From Citrobacter braakii (GTDB lineage: Bacteria; Pseudomonadota; Gammaproteobacteria; Enterobacterales; Enterobacteriaceae), in the NCBI RefSeq assembly GCF_002075345.1, contig NZ_NAEW01000008.1, forward strand, positions 62,001-126,000: a stretch of DNA of 64,000 nucleotides, given 5' to 3'. A program made the position numbers and the translations under genes. Below, in pieces: positions 45,342 to 53,727 of this stretch; position 1 is the stretch's first letter, and each line of letters begins with the position of its first letter. Below the pieces are notes generated by a model. It was given only the letters and a program-made list of their open reading frames with translations. It made no database searches and was not told the DNA's origin.

Positions 45342-46844
45342 ATGACCACCGACCCCCATCAGGAAATCCTCCGCACCGAAGGATTAAGCAAATTCTTTCC
45401 CGGCGTCAAAGCGCTGGATAACGTGGATTTCAGCTTGCGTCGCGGTGAGATTATGGCGTTGCTGGGAGAAAACGGAGCCGGTAAATCGACGCTGATCAAA
45501 GCGCTGACCGGCGTTTACCATGCAGATCGCGGCATGATCTGGCTCGAAGGCCAGCCTATCTCCCCCAAAAATACCGCCCATGCCCAGCAGTTGGGGATCG
45601 GTACCGTGTATCAGGAAGTGAACCTGCTGCCCAATATGTCGGTAGCGGATAACTTGTTTATTGGCCGTGAACCGCGGCGTTTTGGCCTGCTGCTGCGCAA
45701 GCAGATGGAAAAACGCGCGACGGAGTTGATGGCGTCATACGGTTTTTCCCTCGACGTGCGCGAGCCGCTGAACCGCTTTTCCGTGGCGATGCAGCAGATC
45801 GTCGCCATCTGTCGGGCGATAGATCTCTCCGCGAAAGTGCTGATCCTCGATGAGCCCACCGCCAGTCTTGATACCCAGGAAGTAGAAATGCTGTTCGGCC
45901 TGATGCGGCATCTGCGCGATCGGGGCGTCAGTCTGATCTTCGTTACCCATTTCCTCGATCAGGTCTATCAGGTCAGCGATCGCATTACCGTTCTGCGTAA
46001 CGGCGGCTTCGTTGGCTGCCGTGAAACCCGCGAACTGCCACAGATCGAACTGGTCAAAATGATGCTGGGTCGCGAACTGGATACCCATGCGCTACAGCGT
46101 GCGGGCCGTACGCTGCTGAGTGATAAACCAGTGGCGGCCTTTAGCGACTTTGGCAAGAAAGGCACCATTGCGCCGTTTGATCTACAGGTGCGCCCTGGTG
46201 AGATCGTCGGTCTCGCTGGACTGCTGGGATCCGGGCGAACGGAAACGGCGGAGGTGATCTTCGGTATTAAACCCGCCGACAGCGGCAGTGCGCTGATCAA
46301 AGGCAAAGCGCAGACCTTGCGATCGCCGCATCAGGCTTCGTGTCTGGGGATCGGCTTCTGTCCGGAGGATCGCAAAACGGATGGCATTATCGCCGCCGCC
46401 TCGGTGCGGGAAAACATCATTCTGGCATTACAGGCGCAGCGTGGCTGGCTGCGGCCTATTCCGCGGAAAGAACAAAATGAGATTGCCGAGCGTTTTATCC
46501 GCCAGCTCGGAATTCGCACCCCCAACGCTGAACAGCCGATCGAGTTTCTCTCTGGCGGCAATCAGCAAAAAGTATTGCTCTCGCGCTGGTTACTGACCAA
46601 ACCGCAGTTCCTGATCCTCGATGAACCCACGCGTGGGATCGACGTCGGCGCGCATGCCGAGATCATCCGCCTGATCGAAACGCTGTGCGCGGATGGTCTG
46701 GCGCTGCTGGTGATTTCATCCGAACTGGAAGAGTTAGTGGGCTATGCCGATCGGGTCATTATTATGCGCGATCGCAAACAGGTGGCCGAGATCCCGCTGG
46801 CTGAACTGTCCGTACCGGCGATCATGAACGCCATTGCGGCCTAA
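45342..46844 (+). CDS. ytfR: Galactofuranose ABC transporter, ATP-binding protein
   Basis: YtfR is a tandem-ATPase of the sugar importer family, like RbsA. The 500-residue product has two ABC domains: first Walker A GENGAGKST (about residues 38-46), Walker B LILDEPTASLD; second with a degenerate Walker A GLLGSGRTE, signature LSGGNQQK and Walker B LILDEPTRGID. Degeneration of the second Walker A is normal for this family. The start at 45342 follows GGAGGA and gives the E. coli N-terminus MTTD. It overlaps no gene; ytfT begins just after its stop. Confidence 0.95.
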   Translation: MTTDPHQEILRTEGLSKFFPGVKALDNVDFSLRRGEIMALLGENGAGKSTLIKALTGVYHADRGMIWLEGQPISPKNTAHAQQLGIGTVYQEVNLLPNMSVADNLFIGREPRRFGLLLRKQMEKRATELMASYGFSLDVREPLNRFSVAMQQIVAICRAIDLSAKVLILDEPTASLDTQEVEMLFGLMRHLRDRGVSLIFVTHFLDQVYQVSDRITVLRNGGFVGCRETRELPQIELVKMMLGRELDTHALQRAGRTLLSDKPVAAFSDFGKKGTIAPFDLQVRPGEIVGLAGLLGSGRTETAEVIFGIKPADSGSALIKGKAQTLRSPHQASCLGIGFCPEDRKTDGIIAAASVRENIILALQAQRGWLRPIPRKEQNEIAERFIRQLGIRTPNAEQPIEFLSGGNQQKVLLSRWLLTKPQFLILDEPTRGIDVGAHAEIIRLIETLCADGLALLVISSELEELVGYADRVIIMRDRKQVAEIPLAELSVPAIMNAIAA

Positions 46845-46854
46845 GGAGACTATG

Positions 46855-47880
46855 GTGATGCCTCAATCTCTCCCTCAATCCACTCCGCCGCAACGGCGAT
46901 TCCGCTGGCCAAAAGGCATGCCACAACTGGTGGCGCTACTGCTGGTGCTGCTGGTGGATAGCCTGGTCGCACCGCACTTTTATCAGGTGATTTTGCAAGA
47001 TGGTCGGCTGTTCGGTAGCCCGATTGATATTCTCAACCGTGCCGCCCCCGTGGCGCTGTTAGCGATTGGCATGACGCTGGTGATTGCCACCGGCGGCATC
47101 GACCTTTCCGTTGGCGCCGTCATGGCCATTGCCGGTGCCACCACCGCGGCGATGACGGTGGCCGGGCACAGTTTGCCGGTGGTGCTGCTTGCCGCCTTAG
47201 GCTCCGGCATTCTGGCAGGGTTATGGAACGGGATTCTGGTGGCAATCCTCAAGATCCAACCGTTCGTTGCCACGCTAATCCTGATGGTGGCCGGACGCGG
47301 AGTGGCGCAGCTTATCACCTCCGGGCAGATCGTCACCTTCAATTCGCCCGAACTGTCGTGGTTTGGCAGCGGTTCGCTCTTACTGTTCCCCACGCCAGTG
47401 ATCATTGCCCTGCTAACGCTGGTGGTGTTCTGGCTACTGACGCGTAAAACGGCGCTGGGGATGTTTATTGAAGCGGTAGGCATCAACATTCGTGCGGCAA
47501 AAAACGCCGGGGTGAACACGCGCATTATCGTGATGCTCACCTATGTGCTGAGCGGTCTGTGTGCGGCTATCGCCGGCATTATCGTCACGGCGGATATCCG
47601 CGGGGCAGATGCCAATAACGCCGGATTGTGGCTGGAACTGGATGCCATCCTGGCGGTAGTCATCGGCGGCGGCTCGCTGATGGGCGGGCGCTTTAATCTG
47701 CTGCTGTCGGTGGTCGGGGCATTGATTATTCAGGGCATGAACACCGGGATTTTACTGTCGGGCTTCCCGCCAGAACTAAATCAAGTGGTCAAAGCCGTGG
47801 TGGTGTTGTGTGTGCTGGTCGTGCAATCACAACGCTTTATCAGCCTGATAAAAGGAGTGCGTGGTCATGATAAAACGTAA
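46855..47880 (+). CDS. ytfT: Galactofuranose ABC transporter, permease YtfT
   Basis: YtfT is one of two membrane subunits of the galactofuranose importer. The 341-residue product has about ten hydrophobic segments and the RbsC-family signature GMTLVIATGGIDLSVGAVMA (about residues 62-81). The start is placed at GTG 46855, giving the E. coli length and N-terminus (MMPQSL); ATG codons at 46852 and 46858 flank it and AAGGAG at 46843-46848 fits 46855 best. The end overlaps yjfF by 14 bases. Confidence 0.92.
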   Translation: MMPQSLPQSTPPQRRFRWPKGMPQLVALLLVLLVDSLVAPHFYQVILQDGRLFGSPIDILNRAAPVALLAIGMTLVIATGGIDLSVGAVMAIAGATTAAMTVAGHSLPVVLLAALGSGILAGLWNGILVAILKIQPFVATLILMVAGRGVAQLITSGQIVTFNSPELSWFGSGSLLLFPTPVIIALLTLVVFWLLTRKTALGMFIEAVGINIRAAKNAGVNTRIIVMLTYVLSGLCAAIAGIIVTADIRGADANNAGLWLELDAILAVVIGGGSLMGGRFNLLLSVVGALIIQGMNTGILLSGFPPELNQVVKAVVVLCVLVVQSQRFISLIKGVRGHDKT

Positions 47881-48868
47881 TTTACCGCTGATGATCACCC
47901 TCGGCGTGTTTGTGCTGGGTTACCTCTACTGCCTGACACAGTTTCCGGCCTTTGCTTCAACCAGAGTTATCTGCAATATCCTGACCGATAACGCTTTTCT
48001 GGGCATCATCGCCGTGGGCATGACTTTCGTGATTCTCTCTGGCGGGATCGACCTGTCCGTTGGCTCGGTGATCGCGTTTACCGGCGTATTTCTGGCGAAG
48101 GCCATTGGCTACTGGGGTATATCTCCGCTGCTGGCGTTTCCCCTGATTCTGCTGATGGGCTGTGCGTTTGGCGCGTTTATGGGGTTACTGATTGATGCGC
48201 TGAAGATCCCGGCATTCATTATTACCCTGGCGGGAATGTTCTTCCTGCGCGGCGTCAGCTATCTGGTGTCTGAAGAGTCGATCCCAATTAACCATCCGGT
48301 TTATGACATGCTCTCAAGCCTGGCATGGAAAATTCCCGGCGGCGGTCGCCTGAGTGCAATGGGATTGCTGATGTTGGCGGTAGTCGTCATTGGCATATTC
48401 CTGGCGCACCGTACGCGCTTTGGTAATCAGGTTTACGCAATTGGCGGCAACGCCACCTCTGCCAACCTGATGGGGATCTCAACCCGGAGCACGACCATCC
48501 GTATCTATATGCTGTCGACCGGGCTTGCGACGCTTGCCGGCATTGTCTTTTCAATTTACACCCAGGCGGGTTATGCGCTGGCGGGCGTCGGCGTTGAGCT
48601 GGATGCGATTGCCTCAGTCGTGATTGGCGGAACCCTGTTGAGCGGTGGGGTCGGTACGGTGTTAGGAACGTTGTTTGGTGTCGCCATTCAGGGGTTGATC
48701 CAGACCTACATTAATTTTGACGGCACATTAAGTTCCTGGTGGACGAAGATCGCGATTGGCATTTTATTGTTTATTTTTATTGCCTTACAGCGCGGTCTGA
48801 CGGTACTTTGGGAAAATCGTCAAAGCTCGCCAGTAACCAGAGTGGGGACGGTGGCAACACCAAAGTAA
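47867..48868 (+). CDS. yjfF: Galactofuranose ABC transporter, permease YjfF
   Basis: YjfF is the second membrane subunit, pairing with YtfT. The 333-residue product has the same RbsC fold and signature GMTFVILSGGIDLSVGSVIA (about residues 50-69), followed by about seven further segments. The start at ATG 47867 matches E. coli MIKRNLPL; a GTG at 47861 is in frame. The start lies inside ytfT, so translation is coupled. The C-terminus differs from E. coli in the last few residues (VGTVATPK). Confidence 0.94.
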   Translation: MIKRNLPLMITLGVFVLGYLYCLTQFPAFASTRVICNILTDNAFLGIIAVGMTFVILSGGIDLSVGSVIAFTGVFLAKAIGYWGISPLLAFPLILLMGCAFGAFMGLLIDALKIPAFIITLAGMFFLRGVSYLVSEESIPINHPVYDMLSSLAWKIPGGGRLSAMGLLMLAVVVIGIFLAHRTRFGNQVYAIGGNATSANLMGISTRSTTIRIYMLSTGLATLAGIVFSIYTQAGYALAGVGVELDAIASVVIGGTLLSGGVGTVLGTLFGVAIQGLIQTYINFDGTLSSWWTKIAIGILLFIFIALQRGLTVLWENRQSSPVTRVGTVATPK

Positions 48869-48900
48869 CATCCTGATTTTTCAATAAACATTTAAATACC

Positions 48901-48927
48901 TAAACTTTTTCCGGTTGTAGTCGATAG
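48901..48927 (+). promoter_or_regulatory. Sigma-28 (FliA) promoter of short chemoreceptor gene
   Basis: TAAACTTT at 48901-48908 is followed, with a 15-base spacer counted from TAAA, by GTCGATAG at 48920-48927. This fits TAAAGTTT-N11-GCCGATAA with three mismatches. It is 45 bases before the gene start. Confidence 0.85.
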
Positions 48928-48961
48928 GTTCTGTACAGGTCTGTTTTAACCCTACAACCGG
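48911..48961. repeat. Inverted repeat around the short chemoreceptor promoter
   Basis: CCGGTTGTAG at 48911-48920 and its exact complement CTACAACCGG at 48952-48961 flank the -10 region and the probable start of transcription. The left arm lies upstream of the start site, so this cannot be an RNA hairpin of that transcript; it would act as a DNA element, if at all. Confidence 0.6.
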
Positions 48962-48971
48962 AAATATAACG

Positions 48972-50084
48972 ATGCCAAAATCCCTTTCAATTCGATCAAG
49001 TTTGTTGGTGTTATTGTCTCTGCTGACGTTCCTTCTGTTGCTGACCGGCGGTATGGGGCTATATGCCTCTACCCGTATCATTACTTCGTTGATTTACCAC
49101 GGTATTATGAGTGCCTCGATGTTGGCTGCCCTCGCATTGCTGGCGGTGATTTGGTTCATGCTGCGAAATAAGTTTCTCAAGCCGCTGGATAATATGGTTG
49201 AGCAACTGGAACGCCTGGCGACGGGGGATTTGTCGCCGGTTACCGCGCTGTCGGCCAGCGCCGAATTCAACCGTCTGAACGCGGCAATGGATGAAATGCG
49301 CCATGCGTTGGGCGACTCGGTACAGCGTGTCCGCGATGCCAGTTTACAAATTGATATTGGTAGCCGTGAGCTGACGGCCGGGAACCAGCATCTGGCGCAA
49401 CGTACTGAATCGACAGCCACTTCGCTGGAGCAGACCGCCGCCAGTATGGAAGAACTCACGGCGACCGTGAAACAGAATGCGCAGAACGCGGAACAGGCAC
49501 ACCAGTTGGCAAAATCGGTGTCGGATACCGCCGATCGCGGCAGTGAGATGGTGTGCTATGTGATTGAGAAAATGCGCGATATTTCCGGCAGTTCCAGCCG
49601 AATCGCCGACATCCTCAGCGTAATCGACGGTATTGCTTTCCAGACCAATATCCTGGCGCTCAATGCTTCTGTTGAAGCGGCACGTGCCGGTGAGCAAGGG
49701 CGGGGCTTTGCGGTCGTTGCAGGTGAAGTGCGTAATCTGGCCAGCCGCAGCGCCGAGGCGGCAAAAGAGATCCGCACGTTAATCAGCGATTCACACACCC
49801 ACGTGGGAGAAGGCAGCGAGCTGGCGCAGCAGGCGGGCGAAACCATGGATGAGATTGCCAATGAAGTGATGCGCATGACCAAACTGATGCGTGAAATTGC
49901 CAGCGCGTCGCAGGAACAGAGTCGCGGCATTGAGCAGGTGAATATCGCGGTGATTCAGATGGATGAAACGGCGCAGCAAAATGCGGCGCTGGTACAGCAA
50001 TCTTCAGCGGCTACCCGCTCGCTGGAAGAGCAGTCACATGCGCTGCTCGAAGCAATGGCGGCGTTTAAAGTACAAACGGCGTAG
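48972..50084 (+). CDS. Methyl-accepting chemotaxis protein lacking a periplasmic ligand domain
   Basis: The 370-residue product has a first membrane helix (about residues 8-32), only about a dozen periplasmic residues (TRIITSLIYHGIMS), a second helix (about 46-64), a HAMP domain (about 65-115) and a complete cytosolic signalling domain with methylation helices (QRTESTATSLEQTAASMEE) and the hairpin tip [20 protein letters not shown] (about 217-236). Typical receptors of this class carry 150 or more periplasmic residues between the helices. The reading frame, FliA promoter and signalling part are intact, so it is likely expressed. It may sense through HAMP, membrane or cytosolic cues, or work in mixed receptor arrays. 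The tether pentapeptide is absent. Confidence 0.88.
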   Translation: MPKSLSIRSSLLVLLSLLTFLLLLTGGMGLYASTRIITSLIYHGIMSASMLAALALLAVIWFMLRNKFLKPLDNMVEQLERLATGDLSPVTALSASAEFNRLNAAMDEMRHALGDSVQRVRDASLQIDIGSRELTAGNQHLAQRTESTATSLEQTAASMEELTATVKQNAQNAEQAHQLAKSVSDTADRGSEMVCYVIEKMRDISGSSSRIADILSVIDGIAFQTNILALNASVEAARAGEQGRGFAVVAGEVRNLASRSAEAAKEIRTLISDSHTHVGEGSELAQQAGETMDEIANEVMRMTKLMREIASASQEQSRGIEQVNIAVIQMDETAQQNAALVQQSSAATRSLEEQSHALLEAMAAFKVQTA

Positions 50085-50092
50085 GGGATAAA

Positions 50093-50131
50093 TTTGCCGG
50101 ATGATGGCGTTAACACGTCTCATCCGGCAAA
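50093..50131. repeat. REP element
   Basis: TTTGCCGGATGA pairs with TCATCCGGCAAA in the gap between the convergent short chemoreceptor gene and fbp. It ends six bases before the fbp stop codon. Confidence 0.8.
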
Positions 50132-50136
50132 GCGTA

Positions 50137-51135
50137 TTACGCGTCCGGGAATTCGCGGATAAAGCGTTCTACATCTTCAACCATATGGTCGTTACCTACG
50201 AAGAAGGAGCGACGCTGGTGCAGGCTTTCCGGGGTGATATCCAGAATGCGATCCTTACCATCGCTCGCTTTGCCGCCCGCCTGCTCGGCCAGGAAGGCCA
50301 TCGGATTGCATTCGTACAGCAGACGCAGCTTCCCTTGCGGGTGGCTGGCTGTGCTTGGGTACAGGTAGATCCCGCCTTTGAGCAGATTACGATGGAAATC
50401 CGCAACCAGAGAGCCAATGTAGCGCGAGGTGTACGGGCGCTGAGTTGACTTATCTTCTTCCTGGCAGAATTTAATGTACTTCTTCACGCCGTTCGGGAAT
50501 TTAATGTAGTTGCCTTCGTTAATGGAGTACGTGCTGCCTTTCGCCGGGAAGCGCATACGTTCCTGGCTGAGGCAGAATACGCCCAGAGAAGGATCGTAGG
50601 TGAAGGCGTGTACGCCACAGCCGGTGGTATACACCAGCATGGTGGAAGAACCATAAACAACGTAGCCCGCAGCAACCTGCTTGTTGCCTGGTTGCAGGAA
50701 ATCCTCTTCCGTGACCGGCGTGCCGACTGGGGTTACGCGGCGATAAATAGAGAAAATAGTACCGACAGAGACGTTAACATCGATGTTGGATGAGCCATCC
50801 AGAGGATCCATCAGCACAACATATTTTGCGTGTTCACAGCCTTCAAAGACGACGATTTCATCTTCTTCTTCCGAGGCAATGCCCGCCACAATGTCGCGCG
50901 CCTTCAGTGCAGCTTTCAGTTTTTCGTTCGCGAACAGATCGAGTTTTTGCTGAACCTCTCCCTGCACGTTCTCAGCACCGCTGGCACCCAGGATATCGAC
51001 CAGACCGGCCTTGTTGATATCGCGGTGGATGATCTTGGCGCCCAGCTTTATTGCCGACAACAAAGCAGTGAGTTCACCGGTAGCATGAGAAAACTCGTGC
51101 TGCTTTTCGACAATAAATTCACCTAACGTTTTCAT
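50137..51135 (-). CDS. fbp: Fructose-1,6-bisphosphatase class 1
   Basis: Fbp converts fructose-1,6-bisphosphate to fructose-6-phosphate, the key irreversible step of gluconeogenesis. The 332-residue product has the metal-binding EEEDE (about residues 90-94), [12 protein letters not shown] (about 110-121) and the substrate-binding [13 protein letters not shown] and KGGIYLYPS. The start at 51135 gives the E. coli N-terminus [12 protein letters not shown]; the frame is open further upstream. It is divergent from mpl. Confidence 0.97.
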   Translation of the reverse strand: MKTLGEFIVEKQHEFSHATGELTALLSAIKLGAKIIHRDINKAGLVDILGASGAENVQGEVQQKLDLFANEKLKAALKARDIVAGIASEEEDEIVVFEGCEHAKYVVLMDPLDGSSNIDVNVSVGTIFSIYRRVTPVGTPVTEEDFLQPGNKQVAAGYVVYGSSTMLVYTTGCGVHAFTYDPSLGVFCLSQERMRFPAKGSTYSINEGNYIKFPNGVKKYIKFCQEEDKSTQRPYTSRYIGSLVADFHRNLLKGGIYLYPSTASHPQGKLRLLYECNPMAFLAEQAGGKASDGKDRILDITPESLHQRRSFFVGNDHMVEDVERFIREFPDA

Positions 51136-51310
51136 AACACTTTCCCTGCAATTTATGTGGAGTAAAGCGACCGCAACAATATTAACAAATATTTCCATTG
51201 CCGCGCTTAGGTGAATCGCGCCAGCAAACTACGGAATATCCTGAAATGCGTTTCTCACTTGCCGGACATGTGCGTAAAATGGCCCCCAGATTAAAAAAGG
51301 ATAGTGACGT

Positions 51311-52687
51311 ATGCGCATTCATATTTTGGGAATTTGTGGCACTTTCATGGGCGGTCTGGCGATGCTGGCGCGCTCACTCGGTCATGAAGTAACCGGTTCG
51401 GACGCCAATGTGTATCCGCCGATGAGTACCTTACTTGAGAAGCAAGGCATTGATCTGATTCAGGGTTACGATGCCAGCCAGCTCGATCCGCAGCCGGACT
51501 TGGTGATCATTGGCAATGCCATGACCCGGGGTAATCCGTGTGTGGAAGCAGTGCTGGAAAAGAACATTCCGTACATGTCCGGCCCGCAGTGGCTGCATGA
51601 CTTTGTACTGCGCGATCGTTGGGTACTGGCGGTTGCGGGGACGCACGGCAAAACCACCACCGCCGGAATGGCGACCTGGATCCTCGAAGCCTGCGGCTAT
51701 AAGCCTGGCTTTGTGATCGGCGGCGTACCGGGTAATTTTGAGGTTTCCGCGCGCCTGGGTGAGAGCGACTTCTTCGTGATTGAAGCGGATGAGTACGATT
51801 GCGCCTTCTTCGATAAGCGTTCTAAATTCGTACATTACTGCCCGCGTACGCTGATCCTCAACAACCTTGAGTTCGATCACGCTGATATCTTTGACGATCT
51901 GAAAGCGATCCAGAAACAGTTCCACCACCTGGTGCGTATCGTGCCGGGCCAGGGACGCATTATCTACCCGGAAAACGACATCAATCTGAAACAGACGATG
52001 GCGATGGGCTGCTGGAGCGAACAAGAGCTGGTTGGTGAACAAGGTCACTGGCAGGCGAAAAAGCTGACCACTGATGCATCCGAATGGGAAGTGTGGCTGG
52101 ACGGTGAAAATGTTGGCGTGGTGAAGTGGGGCCTGGTAGGTGAGCACAACATGCACAACGGTCTGATGGCGATTGCTGCCGCGCGCCATGTTGGCGTCGT
52201 GCCTGCAGATGCAGCTAATGCGCTGGGCTCGTTCATCAACGCCCGTCGCCGTCTTGAGCTGCGCGGCGAAGCCAATGGCGTGACGGTGTATGACGATTTC
52301 GCCCATCACCCAACGGCCATTCTGGCAACGCTTGCGGCGCTGCGCGGTAAAGTGGGTGGCACGGCGCGCATCATCGCGGTGCTGGAACCACGCTCGAACA
52401 CCATGAAAATGGGCCTGTGCAAAGATGACCTGGCGCCGTCGTTAGGGCGTGCGGACGAAGTGTTCCTGCTGCAACCCCCGCATATTCCGTGGCAGGTAGC
52501 AGAAGTCGCTGAAGCCTGCGTTCAGCCTGCGCACTGGAGCGGCGATGTGGATGCACTGGCAGATATGGTGGTGAAAACTGCACAGCCTGGCGATCACATC
52601 CTGGTGATGAGTAACGGCGGGTTTGGTGGCATCCATCAAAAACTGCTGGATGGCCTGGCGAAGAAAGCCCAGGCAGAAGAAGAGTAA
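51311..52687 (+). CDS. mpl: UDP-N-acetylmuramate:L-alanyl-gamma-D-glutamyl-meso-diaminopimelate ligase
   Basis: Mpl ligates recycled murein tripeptide to UDP-MurNAc, bypassing de novo peptide synthesis in cell-wall recycling. The 458-residue product has an N-terminal Rossmann-like Mur ligase domain (MRIHILGICGTFMGG), the central ATP-binding domain with GTHGKTTT (about residues 112-119) and EADEYDCAFFDKRSKF, and the C-terminal domain with FAHHPTAI and RSNTMKMG. AAGGA stands upstream. In E. coli yjgA follows directly; here an accessory operon is inserted. Confidence 0.96.
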   Translation: MRIHILGICGTFMGGLAMLARSLGHEVTGSDANVYPPMSTLLEKQGIDLIQGYDASQLDPQPDLVIIGNAMTRGNPCVEAVLEKNIPYMSGPQWLHDFVLRDRWVLAVAGTHGKTTTAGMATWILEACGYKPGFVIGGVPGNFEVSARLGESDFFVIEADEYDCAFFDKRSKFVHYCPRTLILNNLEFDHADIFDDLKAIQKQFHHLVRIVPGQGRIIYPENDINLKQTMAMGCWSEQELVGEQGHWQAKKLTTDASEWEVWLDGENVGVVKWGLVGEHNMHNGLMAIAAARHVGVVPADAANALGSFINARRRLELRGEANGVTVYDDFAHHPTAILATLAALRGKVGGTARIIAVLEPRSNTMKMGLCKDDLAPSLGRADEVFLLQPPHIPWQVAEVAEACVQPAHWSGDVDALADMVVKTAQPGDHILVMSNGGFGGIHQKLLDGLAKKAQAEEE

Positions 52688-52693
52688 AAAAAT

Positions 52694-52766
52694 GCCCGGT
52701 GGCGCTACGCTTACCGGGCTTACGATCCGTTGTGGGCCGGATAAGGTGTTTACACCGTTATCCGGC
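52694..52766. repeat. BIME of two REP units after mpl
   Basis: GCCCGGT/ACCGGGC and GCCGGATAA/TTATCCGGC hairpins lie directly after the mpl stop. The first may also help terminate mpl. Confidence 0.8.
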
Positions 52767-52937
52767 ACTTTCTCAGGAGCACGATCTCCGTTGCCATCCG
52801 GCCTTCTGGTTACGCCATACTTCTCAACGGAATGGGAAGCCTCCATATGGAAATTTATAACTCAGATCGCAGAAATTAATTTCTAAATCATAAAATCTAT
52901 TTCCGCTTTTCCCTTGCTAATATCCCCTCGAGAGCCA

Positions 52938-52957
52938 ATGTGGCGTAAGTGCCACAT
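52938..52957. promoter_or_regulatory. Inverted repeat upstream of the RpiR-family gene
   Basis: ATGTGGC and GCCACAT are separated by six bases and end 18 bases before the start codon, directly before the ribosome site. Such a position suits an operator used by the RpiR-type regulator on its own operon, or a leader hairpin. Inference from symmetry and place. Confidence 0.6.
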
Positions 52958-52974
52958 AATAAAAGGTGCGCTCC

Positions 52975-53727
52975 ATGCGAAAAAATTTAACCAATAATGA
53001 ACTGCGAGTTTATAAATTCTGTCAGGAGAACCCTGCTGATGTTTATAAAATGAAAATTCATGAACTGGCAGATCGCGTTTATACTACCGCGCCATCTATT
53101 TCTAAGCTGGTAAAGAAATTAGGCTTTAATAATTTCCAGGAGTTTAAGGTCAACATTCGGGACGTATTCTCCAGATCGCAAAACTCGCAGCACCATAACG
53201 CGTTTGTTAGCGAATATATACAAGAAATGCAGGATGCTTTAGCCAGAGTGTCTGAGAATAAAGTCAAAGTCTTTTGTGATTTTTTGTCCGACTGCAATAC
53301 GATTATCACCTGGGGATACGGTACATCAGATAGCGTGGCGAACTATGTTAGCTATAATCTGATGGTGCTGGGCTTTAATATCCTCAATGAAACAGACTAC
53401 ACCAACTGTAATGTCCGCAGCCGCTTTCTGACCGCTAACGATTGTATGCTGATTGTTTCCAACAGCGGTGAGTCAGAAATGCTGGAAGAGATAATTTTTA
53501 ATGCCAGAAAAAACGGCATCAAGGTGGCCGCGATTACCAGCCGGGAAAACTCTACGCTGGCGCTTAAGGCCGATGCGGTCTTGATCTACAAAAACGCCAT
53601 TATTAAAGATACTGCTTTCGAAAATATAAGCTATCCGATCCAGATAGCCATCGTAGATATTATGCTTTTCCATTTATCCAATGTCAGAAAAGTGTCGTTG
53701 AAATTTAATTCAAAAGTAGAAGACTAA
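52975..53727 (+). CDS. RpiR/MurR-family transcriptional regulator
   Basis: The 250-residue product has an N-terminal helix-turn-helix (IHELADRVYTTAPSISKLVKKLGF in part, about residues 29-52) and a C-terminal SIS domain (about 95-220) that binds a sugar phosphate; the SIS core VSNSGESEMLEEIIFNARKNG is clear, with the Ser-Gly-Glu loop typical of phosphosugar binding. It is the first gene of a four-gene sugar operon, and its TAA stop shares one base with the next ATG. ATG 52975 is preferred because AAAAGG lies eight bases upstream; a GTG at 52966 sits in that site. The DNA is more AT-rich than the core genes around it. Confidence 0.88.
   Translation: MRKNLTNNELRVYKFCQENPADVYKMKIHELADRVYTTAPSISKLVKKLGFNNFQEFKVNIRDVFSRSQNSQHHNAFVSEYIQEMQDALARVSENKVKVFCDFLSDCNTIITWGYGTSDSVANYVSYNLMVLGFNILNETDYTNCNVRSRFLTANDCMLIVSNSGESEMLEEIIFNARKNGIKVAAITSRENSTLALKADAVLIYKNAIIKDTAFENISYPIQIAIVDIMLFHLSNVRKVSLKFNSKVED

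Noticed and set aside
51431-52309. A 292-codon minus-strand frame within mpl.
   Set aside because: It is antisense to a conserved gene and has no ribosome site or known domain.
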